IMG/VR virus record: IMGVR_UViG_3300025009_000180 | Span: 1-44,654 of that record | Reading direction: 5' to 3' (one strand) | DNA length: 44,654 nucleotides | Source: a virus | Shown here: one piece after another, positions 7,035 to 13,121 of the stretch | Layout: each line of letters begins with the position of its first letter | Position numbering within the stretch: position 1 is the stretch's first letter | The notes under the pieces: generated by a model | What the model was told of the DNA's origin: nothing | Database searches by the model: none | What the model saw: only the letters and a program-made list of their open reading frames with translations | Made by a program: the position numbers and the translations under genes

Positions 7035-7790
7035 ATGAAAGTAACATTATTAAATCCAGAACAAATCAAAAATATATTTAAAGAATGGGGATCATTCGCA
7101 TGTGAATGTTATGCAACTCCTCAAAAGTTTGCAGAAAAAGTAGGTAATAGTTGTTTTGAATCAGGTCATTATAGCGGAAGTAGAACTGAATATATTAAAT
7201 TTAAAATTGAAGGTATTGATCGTGGAATTAGTGAACAAATCATGCGACATGAAATAGGGGTAAGACAATTTCCTATAAGTGAATATACATATGATGAAAA
7301 TCCTAACAATATTATAAAAAATCTTAAATCATTTAGATATGTAGATATGAATGATTTTGATTATACTACGCCTATTACTATTGATAAGATACCAGAAGCA
7401 AAAGAAGAATATGATAGAATCAACAATGAAATAAACAAAAGTAGAATTAAAATTAAAGATATTTTAATTAATAACAAAGTAAAAGAAAAACAAGCAATAG
7501 AAGATTCTAATTATATTTTACCTAGAGCAACAAATACTACTTTAACTATTGGATTTACAATTGAAGCATTAATCCATTATATGCATAAGAGGTTATGTGT
7601 TAGAGCACAGGATTTACATAGAAAAGTTGCTATAATGATGAAAGAAGAAGTAATTAAAGTATTGCCACAATTAGAAGATAGATTAGTGCCACAATGTGAG
7701 TATCTATTATGGTGTCCAGAAGGTGATATGTCTTGTGGAATTAAACCTACTAGAGATGAATTAATGGATGAATTGTTTAAAATGAAATAA
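7035..7790 (+). CDS. thyX: flavin-dependent thymidylate synthase (ThyX-like)
   Basis: A 251-residue protein resembling ThyX, which methylates dUMP to dTMP with FAD and methylene-tetrahydrofolate. Recognisable blocks are CFESGHYSGSRTEYIKFKIEG (from residue 40), IMRHE (69-73), SFRYVDMNDFDYTTP (99-113), LPRATNTTLTIGFTIEALIHY and RLCVRAQDLHRKVAIMM in the C-terminal half. The signature RHRx7S is altered: RHE replaces RHR, the serine is one residue further (S82), and about 15 residues separate it from the SxRYV block. It may be a divergent but active enzyme or one with changed activity. The operon context of nucleotide enzymes supports a role in thymidylate supply. Confidence 0.8.
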   Translation: MKVTLLNPEQIKNIFKEWGSFACECYATPQKFAEKVGNSCFESGHYSGSRTEYIKFKIEGIDRGISEQIMRHEIGVRQFPISEYTYDENPNNIIKNLKSFRYVDMNDFDYTTPITIDKIPEAKEEYDRINNEINKSRIKIKDILINNKVKEKQAIEDSNYILPRATNTTLTIGFTIEALIHYMHKRLCVRAQDLHRKVAIMMKEEVIKVLPQLEDRLVPQCEYLLWCPEGDMSCGIKPTRDELMDELFKMK

Positions 7791-7818
7791 TAATATAAAT
7801 AGAAAGGAGTAAGAATAT

Positions 7819-8277
7819 ATGAGTAATTTAGATGGTAAAATGAGTGATACTGGACAAAGAATAAATTATGGTGAAAATGCAGCACAAAGAGAACCAGATA
7901 CAGATAAAGGCAGACCAGATTTAATTACTCCATTTGCTTTGACAAGATTATCAAAATGGTATGAATTAGGAAGTAAGAAATATGGAGATAGAAATTGGGA
8001 AAAAGGAATGCCATTTTCAAGATATGTAGCTTCATTAGAAAGACATGTAATTGCTTTTAAAAAAGGTGATGAATCTGAAGATCATTTATCTGCAATTGCA
8101 TGGAATGCTTTTGCTATAATGCATCATCAAGAACTTGATGAATTGCAATGGGATGATATGCCACATTATTTAAGTAAGAAAAATGAAAAAGTTGAGGAAA
8201 TAAAAAAGATAAGAAAAGAGAATTGTTTAGATAAAATTGGAATTGAATGGAAACCGAAGGAGGAAATTTATGAGTAA
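7819..8277 (+). CDS. dATP/dGTP diphosphohydrolase-like protein (DUF5664 type)
   Basis: A 152-residue protein with the conserved block of the dATP/dGTP diphosphohydrolase N-terminal family. The pattern starts GRPDLITPFALTRLSKWY, continues with GSKKYGDRNWEKGMPFSRYVAS and SLERHVIAFKKGDES, and ends DHLSAIAWNAFAIMHH. These are all-alpha metal-dependent enzymes related to MazG; the cyanophage MazZ protein belongs here. The expected reaction is purine dNTP to dNMP plus pyrophosphate. The start ATG lies behind AAAGGAGT. Its end overlaps the start of the deoxyribonucleotidase by eight bases, which couples them translationally. No PurZ-like gene is in the window, so nothing here implies a base-Z genome. 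Confidence 0.8.
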   Translation: MSNLDGKMSDTGQRINYGENAAQREPDTDKGRPDLITPFALTRLSKWYELGSKKYGDRNWEKGMPFSRYVASLERHVIAFKKGDESEDHLSAIAWNAFAIMHHQELDELQWDDMPHYLSKKNEKVEEIKKIRKENCLDKIGIEWKPKEEIYE

Positions 8278-8845
8278 AAAATTAACATTGTATATAGATA
8301 TCGATGAAGTTATAGCAAAATTCCTAGATAAATTATGCACAGAATATAATTATAAATACAATACAAACATAAAAATATCTGACATTAAAACATGGTCATT
8401 AAATACATATATGGATGGAGATAAAGCATTTGAAATTATTAATAGTCCAGGATTCTTCGGATCATTAGAACTAATTGAAGGAGCAATAGAAACAATAGAA
8501 AAATTAGTTAATAATGATAAGTATGAAGTGTTTATTATTTCTAGTCCTTCAAATGAATTTAGTGTATTTGAGAAATATTTATGGATTAGGAAACATTTAC
8601 CATTCTTTGATATTAAAAATTTAATATTGGTTGGGAATAAAGGTGATTTGTTGAGTAGATTGAATGGTGAAGGTGGTGTATTGTTTGATGATTGCCCTGA
8701 ATATATAAGAAAGTTCAATGGTGTGAGTGTGGTTATGGATAGAGCTTATAATAGGGAATTGGTTATTGGTATGGATTGTGATTATAGGGTTAGTGAGTGG
8801 AGTGAATTTTATGAAGTTGTTAAAGGATTGGAATTAAATAAATAA
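8270..8845 (+). CDS. 5'(3')-deoxyribonucleotidase (HAD superfamily, NT5C-like)
   Basis: A 191-residue HAD-fold phosphatase. Motif I is IDIDEV (residues 9-14, nucleophile D10 and D12), motif II is in VFIISSP, and LFDDCPEYI is the acidic motif near the C-terminal third, the layout of the NT5C family that dephosphorylates deoxynucleoside monophosphates. I chose ATG 8270 behind AAGGAGG; an earlier in-frame ATG has no ribosome binding site and lies well inside the previous gene. It could act on the dNMPs produced by the upstream diphosphohydrolase. Codons in its last third are richer in G than in neighbouring genes. Confidence 0.85.
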   Translation: MSKKLTLYIDIDEVIAKFLDKLCTEYNYKYNTNIKISDIKTWSLNTYMDGDKAFEIINSPGFFGSLELIEGAIETIEKLVNNDKYEVFIISSPSNEFSVFEKYLWIRKHLPFFDIKNLILVGNKGDLLSRLNGEGGVLFDDCPEYIRKFNGVSVVMDRAYNRELVIGMDCDYRVSEWSEFYEVVKGLELNK

Positions 8846-8897
8846 ATGATTAGTTATAAAAAATATAAATAGAATATAAAAATAAATTATTTAGGAG

Positions 8898-8941
8898 AAC
8901 TTGCAAGTTTTATGGTGTAGCTACACCTCCTGACGAGGAGG
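8898..8941 (+). promoter_or_regulatory. three adjacent RNA palindromes masking a ribosome binding site
   Basis: In the leader of the Bro-N gene lie AACTTGCAAGTT (8898-8909), GGTGTAGCTACACC (8914-8927) and CCTCCT-GACG-AGGAGG (8926-8941). The last hairpin locks the AGGAGG of the next gene in a six-base-pair stem with a tetraloop. The second and third share CC (8926-8927), so they are mutually exclusive. This looks like a translational switch. Confidence 0.7.
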
Positions 8942-8951
8942 ATATTTAAAA

Positions 8952-9581
8952 ATATTAAATAATAATGAATTAATAATTTTTAATAAAGAAGAATTTGGTG
9001 AAATAAGATGTATAAAAATTGAAAATAAATTTTATGTTGCTGGAAAAGATATTGCTAAAATATTAGGTTATAGTAATCCAACTAAAGCTATTATTCAACA
9101 TTGCAATAATATTATAAATTATAATTTAAATACAAACAGAGGAAAACAAAATACTAATATAATTTGTAATGATGATATTATTTTGTTAATACAAAAATCA
9201 CAAATAAAATCAGTAAAATATAGACAAAAAATTATTAATTGGTTAATTAAAGAAAAAATAATACAAGATAAAATAGTTTTAAAAATAAAAGACGAAATAG
9301 AATTTTTAGACATGTTAGAAAAAGTATTAAAACCTTTTAAATATACTTGTATTAGACAATATTTAGTGTGTAATAGTAAATATAAAATTGATTTATATAT
9401 AAAAGAATTAAATATTGCTATTGAATATGATGAAAGAAATCATAATGGTTATACATATAAACAACATAAAGGTAGGCAATTAAAAATAGAGAAAGAATTA
9501 GGATGTAAATTTATTAGAGTTAATGATAGTAATGATAATTTTTATAACGTAGGATTAGTTATGAAACAATTGATAGCATAG
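8952..9581 (+). CDS. Bro-N antirepressor-like protein fused to a nuclease-like domain
   Basis: A 209-residue protein counted from ATA 8952, the only start-like codon at normal distance from GAGGAGG (8935-8941). The N-terminal 90 residues match the Bro-N domain (FGEIRCIKIENKFYVAGKDI, then AKILGYSNPTKAIIQHC). The C-terminal third has KIDLYIKELNIAIEYDERNH followed by GRQLKIEKELGCKFIRVN, a PD-(D/E)XK-like pattern seen in DUF559-type and phage homing nucleases. It may be a homing nuclease guided by Bro-N or a two-domain antirepressor. Expression is probably restricted both by the hairpin hiding its ribosome binding site and by a weak AUA start. Confidence 0.7.
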   Translation: MLNNNELIIFNKEEFGEIRCIKIENKFYVAGKDIAKILGYSNPTKAIIQHCNNIINYNLNTNRGKQNTNIICNDDIILLIQKSQIKSVKYRQKIINWLIKEKIIQDKIVLKIKDEIEFLDMLEKVLKPFKYTCIRQYLVCNSKYKIDLYIKELNIAIEYDERNHNGYTYKQHKGRQLKIEKELGCKFIRVNDSNDNFYNVGLVMKQLIA

Positions 9582-9626
9582 ATACATAATAAATACATAA
9601 AATAAATAAGGAGGATATATAATAAT

Positions 9627-10355
9627 TTGAACGATACATATTTAGAAACATTTACAAATGAATGTAATGAAGATTGGTGGTTTAATTACAATATAGAAAA
9701 TGATATGGGTATTATATGGAGTAACGATGATTTAATTATTGATAAGAAATTCTATATTTTTGATGGTATCCATGACCCACAATTAGTATTAAGTGATGAA
9801 GAAAAAATTTGGGTAAAGGATATGTGGGAGAAACATTCTAAACCTAAAAGTATATATTTAAATTTAAACACTAAAATCCAAAAAAATAAAATTACATATC
9901 TTGAAAATAATTATTGTCCTATATGCTTAAATCAAAAAACAGAATTTGAAGATCATCATTGTATTCCTGCATCAGAAGGTGGAAGTGATGATGTAGTTAA
10001 TATGTTACGTATTTGTAATAGTTGTCATTCATTAATAACTAGAGGATGTATTGAAGATATACATCCAAGATATATGACAGCAATATATCATCAAATATAT
10101 TTATATGGAATTAATTTTTATAAAATGAACCCATTAAATAATAAAAGATATAAAAATAAAGACCAAGGACTTTATGAAAATCGTCCTTATTTTAAGCAAA
10201 TTATTAATGATTATGATAATTTAAATAAAGATGAACAAATAGAAATAAATAATAAAATTAAAAAAGAAGCATTATTTTATTATAAATATTATAGAAGTAT
10301 TGCAAAAGGAATAATTGATAATCCAATAAATACCAGTCAAGATTTAGTTAGTTAA
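9627..10355 (+). CDS. HNH endonuclease
   Basis: A 242-residue protein with a zinc-bound HNH fold: CPIC (97-100), FEDHHCIP (107-114), GGSDDVVNMLRIC (118-130) and CNSCH (130-134), giving the usual Cys4 site plus the catalytic DHH and N125. It starts with TTG 12 bases after GGAGG. It lies between the Bro-N/nuclease and the Xis-like gene. It is most likely a free-standing homing endonuclease, although a packaging-type HNH cannot be excluded; no terminase is nearby. Confidence 0.85.
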   Translation: MNDTYLETFTNECNEDWWFNYNIENDMGIIWSNDDLIIDKKFYIFDGIHDPQLVLSDEEKIWVKDMWEKHSKPKSIYLNLNTKIQKNKITYLENNYCPICLNQKTEFEDHHCIPASEGGSDDVVNMLRICNSCHSLITRGCIEDIHPRYMTAIYHQIYLYGINFYKMNPLNNKRYKNKDQGLYENRPYFKQIINDYDNLNKDEQIEINNKIKKEALFYYKYYRSIAKGIIDNPINTSQDLVS

Positions 10356-10382
10356 ATAATACATATAATATGGGTGATGAAT

Positions 10383-10568
10383 ATGGAAATATATACTATT
10401 CCACAACTTGCTAAACTACTTAAAAAAAGACAACAAGACGTTTATAAAATGGTTTATTCAGGAGAAATTGAATCATTTAAAACTGGTATAAGGGGGTTAA
10501 GAGTAACGCAAAAAGCAATAGAAGATTATATTTCTAGAAAAAATACAATGAGATATTTTAATATTTAA
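10383..10568 (+). CDS. Xis/MerR-type helix-turn-helix protein
   Basis: A 61-residue DNA-binding protein with the excisionase-family pattern: YTIPQLAKLLKKRQQDVYKMVYSGEI, then FKTGIRGLRVTQKAIEDYI, a winged helix-turn-helix with the basic wing. ATG 10383 is preferred over the in-frame GTG at 10374, which is part of GGGTGATG. It directly precedes the integrase remnant, the usual Xis position, so it is probably the excisionase or an integration regulator. A terminator-like hairpin follows. Confidence 0.75.
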   Translation: MEIYTIPQLAKLLKKRQQDVYKMVYSGEIESFKTGIRGLRVTQKAIEDYISRKNTMRYFNI

Positions 10569-10576
10569 AGGGAAAG

Positions 10577-10620
10577 GGTATACTGTTATCGAATTAATAG
10601 TATACCTTAATTTCTTCTTT
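10577..10620 (+). terminator. rho-independent terminator
   Basis: GGTATACTGTTA pairs with TAATAGTATACC (one G-U pair) around a short loop and is followed by a T-rich run (TTTCTTCTTT, 10611-10620). It separates the Xis-like gene from the integrase remnant. Confidence 0.6.
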
Positions 10621-10636
10621 AGATAAAAAGGAGAAA

Positions 10637-11673
10637 ATGTATGTGGCAGAAATCAGAAAGATAAAGAATGAAAAAAATGCTTGGACAATTGTTGTTTTTT
10701 TAGGTCGGGACGAAAACGGTAAAAAAATTACCAAAAGTAAAAAATTCAATGGTACAAAACCTGAAGCGAAACAATTTGCCACTATATTTGAAACACAACT
10801 TAAACAACAAAGTGGCAATTTAGATTGTACTATGTTTTTGGAAGATTATTTAAAATATTGGCTTGAAAGTATTAATGGTGAAATAGATGAAAGAACATTA
10901 GAAACTTATACTTATCATGTCAATAGATTAATACCTATTATTGGTAAAATTAAATTAATTGATCTTAGACTTTTATTATTAAGAGATAAATTAAAACATC
11001 TTAATGATGAATTAGCACCTAAGACAATTAAAGGTATTTATGGTACTTTGCGTACAGCAATAAGGAAAGCTATAGAATGGGAATTAATCAATAAAGATGT
11101 TACCCAAGGTTTAAAAGCACCTAAGAATGTTAGGAAAGATAGACAGGTATTCGTTTAAGTGAATGTTTAGGATTAAAATGGAGAGATTTAGATTTTTCTC
11201 AAAATACCATTACTATTCAAAGGGCAATAAATACTAAAACACGTACATTAAAAGATGGCACAAAAACCTTTAATAGTTTAAGAACAATTATCTTAGACAA
11301 AGGTACAATAGAGGTTCTTAAACAACATAAAGAAAATATTAAAGTTAGACCAATTAAATTTGATGAAACTTTAATTTTCAATGAAGATGATAGACCAGTA
11401 AGAGCGTATGCAGTAAATATTTGTTTGAAGCGTATCTTAAAGAAAGTTAACTTACCTGATATGAGAGTTCACGATCTAAGACATACAGCAGCATCTATTA
11501 TGTTGGATTCAGATTTCTCACTTGCAGAGGTAGCTTATTTACTTGGTGATACCATCGAAACAATAACTAGAACGTATGCTCACAAAGTTAAGAAGAGTCT
11601 TAATATTATTGATTCGATACAGTCCAAATTAGAATCTAAGCAATCCAAACTAGATTCCGTAAAATCCAAATAA
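10637..11673 (+). pseudogene. int: tyrosine integrase, broken by an internal deletion
   Basis: The first frame (10637-11158, 173 residues) holds an N-terminal arm-binding domain and a core-binding domain (ETYTYHVNRLIPIIGKIKL...). It stops at TAA 11156 after RKDRQVFV. The catalytic domain continues in another frame from about 11145: TGIRLSECLGLKW (first catalytic Arg), HDLRHTAAS (HxxR), YLLGDTIETITRTYAHK (catalytic Tyr), to TAA 11673. The usual 50-60 residues between the core-binding domain and TGIR are absent. The junction carries a single ACAGGT that encodes part of RQV in one frame and TG in the other, as expected for a deletion between two ACAGGT copies. The integrase is therefore probably inactive. 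The start may be ATG 10637 or GTG 10643. Confidence 0.85.
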
Positions 11674-11700
11674 TTTAGACAGTCCAAATTGTTGTCCAAA
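11622..11700 (+). repeat. TCCAAA direct repeats, probable left integrase arm sites
   Basis: TCCAAA occurs at 11623, 11644, 11665, 11683 and 11695 (spacings 21, 21, 18, 12), mostly preceded by AG, CA or GT. The array overlaps the 3' end of the integrase remnant and lies just left of the tRNA-like core. Two further copies lie to the right of the core. This arrangement is typical of integrase arm-type sites in attP. Confidence 0.55.
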
Positions 11701-11745
11701 TCCTTTAAATATAAAGTGGTCTGAACCGTTATATTTAAAGGATTT
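11698..11745 (+). terminator. terminator hairpin after the integrase remnant
   Basis: A perfect 17-base-pair stem (11698-11714 with 11729-11745) has a 14-base loop that itself contains GGT-CTGA-ACC. T-rich sequence follows on the plus strand. It would end the integrase transcript before the attachment core. Confidence 0.7.
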
Positions 11746-11758
11746 CTAGTTTATTTTA

Positions 11759-11786
11759 GGCAGGTTCGATTCCTGCCAGGCGTGCT
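11759..11786 (+). other. probable attP core: 3' end of a tRNA gene
   Basis: GCAGG-TTCGATT-CCTGC (11760-11776) is a canonical T-arm (5-bp stem, TTCRANY loop). It is followed by CAGGCGT, which fits the 3' strand of an acceptor stem. No 5' half of a tRNA is present, so this is not a tRNA gene but the piece that restores one on integration. It lies directly after int and between TCCAAA repeats. The tRNA identity is uncertain; Arg is a guess. Confidence 0.75.
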
Positions 11787-11912
11787 CAAAAACAATGAAT
11801 TGAAACTATACAGAAACACTGAAAAACCTAGTAATTACAAGGCTGAGACTAATCTTTAGAAGAAGTTAAGGTAAAATTAATTCATCCCTAAACGTCCATA
11901 GTAATCCCACTT

Positions 11913-11930
11913 GTCCAAACGGATTCCAAA
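11913..11930 (+). repeat. TCCAAA repeats, probable right integrase arm sites
   Basis: GTCCAAA (11913-11919) and TTCCAAA (11924-11930) repeat the motif found left of the core, 11 bases apart and about 130 bases right of the tRNA-like core. Together with the left array they would form the P and P' arms. Confidence 0.5.
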
Positions 11931-11937
11931 TGAAATG

Positions 11938-11972
11938 ACCTCTAAGCATAGAAAACTTAGAGGTTTAATTTT
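11938..11972 (+). terminator. rho-independent terminator
   Basis: ACCTCTAAG (11938-11946) pairs with CTTAGAGGT (11956-11964), followed by TTAATTTTTA. It marks the end of the plus-strand early block, facing the minus-strand zinc-ribbon gene that ends at 12003. Confidence 0.75.
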
Positions 11973-12002
11973 TATAATAATCTATTATATTCCTGTAAGT
12001 AT

Positions 12003-12467
12003 CTACTCAGCATCTACCAAAATTTCCACGCAACTGTCACACAATTTTTTACTGATATTTTCTCCATCGTACACACTTCCATACTGTCCTTGCTGATTAA
12101 TATACCATATCTGTTCATCCTCACCAAAAACATAGCCACACTTATCACACCTAACCGGAATAGGTTTGCTCTCCGCACAACAAATAGAGATTATCTTATT
12201 ACCAAATTCATCTCTATATTTAACATCTACAACCGTAGTATACAAATCATCAGTAAGATTGGTTACTAAAATGATTTCTTCGATAGGTATGTATACTCTA
12301 CAATCTTTATCATATTCATCCATCAAGATTAAATCATTCTCGGTAACTTCATAGTTAAAGTCATAATAATTAAAAGTGATTCTTGATTCTCTGGTAGTTA
12401 CTTCTACTTTATGATTAACGAATTGATTGAGGTGATTGAGATTTGGGATTGAATTTAAATTTAACAT
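12003..12467 (-). CDS. zinc-ribbon protein, paralogue A of a duplicated pair
   Basis: A 154-residue protein. The N-terminal part is beta-rich and acidic, with NLTDDLYTTVVDVKY in the middle. The C-terminal part has a zinc ribbon: RCDKCGYVFGEDEQIWYIN (Cys pair) and KKLCDSCVEIL (second pair). It is clearly homologous to the protein at 33530-34027 over its whole length (shared NLTDD(L/F)Y, CxKCG, IWxIN, YGSxYD, CDSCV). The ATG follows AAAGGAGAG. A promoter with two ATTGCTAAAC repeats precedes it, and an RHH gene lies upstream in the same direction. Function unknown; a transcription or host-takeover factor is a guess. Confidence 0.7.
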   Translation of the reverse strand: MLNLNSIPNLNHLNQFVNHKVEVTTRESRITFNYYDFNYEVTENDLILMDEYDKDCRVYIPIEEIILVTNLTDDLYTTVVDVKYRDEFGNKIISICCAESKPIPVRCDKCGYVFGEDEQIWYINQQGQYGSVYDGENISKKLCDSCVEILVDAE

Positions 12468-12523
12468 AGTTGCACTCTCCTTTAAATTATTATTTATAAA
12501 GTAAAACTAATCTCTACAAACAT

Positions 12524-12564
12524 AGTATAAAGGATTGCTAAACAATGTACAACATTGCTAAACA
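12524..12564 (-). promoter_or_regulatory. promoter with direct-repeat operator for zinc-ribbon gene A
   Basis: Read on the minus strand, TTGTAC (12552-12547), 17 bases, TATACT (12529-12524). The -35 region is straddled by two direct repeats ATTGCTAAACA (plus-strand 12534-12544 and 12554-12564, 20-base period), one of them inside the spacer. They look like operator half-sites on one DNA face. Confidence 0.65.
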
Positions 12565-12565
12565 C

Positions 12566-12595
12566 GTAAAAATAACCATATTAACTGATATGGTT
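12566..12595 (-). terminator. terminator of RHH gene A
   Basis: AACCATAT (12574-12581) pairs with ATATGGTT (12588-12595). Read on the minus strand the hairpin begins four bases after the RHH stop codon and is followed by TATTTTTA. The RHH and zinc-ribbon genes are thus separate transcripts. Confidence 0.65.
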
Positions 12596-12598
12596 AGA

Positions 12599-12784
12599 TT
12601 ATTCTCTCTTTTTGTAATAATCCTTAAGAATACCATCTTTTTCTTCTATTCCTACAATCCTTTCCATTTCTATCCTTATAAAATCAGATAAAGTACGTTT
12701 ATGATATTCCGCAATTTTTTCTAATTTATCTTTAAATCTTGGTGTTACTCTTATTCCTATTTGAACCTTTTTTGTTGTAGTCAC
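12599..12784 (-). CDS. ribbon-helix-helix DNA-binding protein A
   Basis: A 61-residue protein of the Arc/MetJ/CopG ribbon-helix-helix class: strand KVQIGIRVTPRF, helix KDKLEKIAEYHK, turn RTLSDF, helix IRIEMERIVG, then a charged tail. An in-frame ATG at 12802 lies between the -10 box and the expected transcription start, so it cannot be used; GTG 12784, seven bases after GGGAGAG, is the start. A similar 50-residue RHH protein lies at 34185-34337, also upstream of a paralogous zinc-ribbon gene. It is probably a repressor of its own and neighbouring promoters. Confidence 0.8.
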   Translation of the reverse strand: MTTTKKVQIGIRVTPRFKDKLEKIAEYHKRTLSDFIRIEMERIVGIEEKDGILKDYYKKRE

Positions 12785-12804
12785 ATAATCACTCTCCCAC
12801 ATAT

Positions 12805-12833
12805 ATTATAAACCGATATGTATTATCTATCAA
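12805..12833 (-). promoter_or_regulatory. proximal promoter of RHH gene A
   Basis: Minus-strand TTGATA (12833-12828), 17 bases, TATAAT (12810-12805). ACATAT and ATATGT, inverted around the -10 region (plus-strand 12800-12822), form a possible operator. Confidence 0.75.
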
Positions 12834-12845
12834 TGTGAAAGGTTT

Positions 12846-12917
12846 ATTTGTTAATAGGATTTGTTAATTTAATAGATTTATTAATATTATAATACAATAA
12901 AAGAATAGATATGTCAA
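12846..12917 (-). promoter_or_regulatory. distal promoter and direct repeats upstream of RHH gene A
   Basis: Minus-strand TTGACA (12917-12912), 17 bases, TATTAT (12894-12889) gives a second promoter. Between it and the proximal promoter are two direct copies of ATTTGTTAAT (plus-strand 12846-12855 and 12859-12868). A 23-base stretch upstream of it (12928-12950) recurs upstream of RHH gene B (34444-34466). Confidence 0.6.
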
Positions 12918-13049
12918 GTAAATTTATAATATATTTATTTTTATATTCTAATAGATTTTTGTTTATTTTTTATTTAGAGTGGAAAGGGATAATTTTTTAA
13001 ATAATTTTACAAAATTTAATAAAAAATAGGTATATTTTTTATGTCAATA

Positions 13050-13058
13050 TGATATAAT
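13050..13058 (+). promoter_or_regulatory. extended -10 promoter for the DGQHR gene
   Basis: TGATATAAT (13050-13058) is an extended -10 element (TGnTATAAT). No good -35 is seen. It lies about 65 bases before the DGQHR-type gene and is divergent from the RHH promoters. Confidence 0.55.
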
Positions 13059-13121
13059 TATGAATAAGATAGTTAAAAGTATTTAAATTGATTAAATTAA
13101 CAAATAGGAGTGGAGAATGAT

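Noticed and set aside
1183-8845. A base-Z (2-aminoadenine) genome suggested by the dATP/dGTP diphosphohydrolase-like gene
   Set aside because: No PurZ-like adenylosuccinate synthetase or matching polymerase is in the window; this enzyme family is common in ordinary phages.
11759-11786. Complete tRNA gene
   Set aside because: Only the T-arm and acceptor 3' side are present; there is no D-arm or anticodon arm upstream.
11911-12096. Open frame of 61 codons on the plus strand over attP
   Set aside because: It runs through a terminator hairpin and the antisense of the zinc-ribbon gene and lacks a ribosome binding site.
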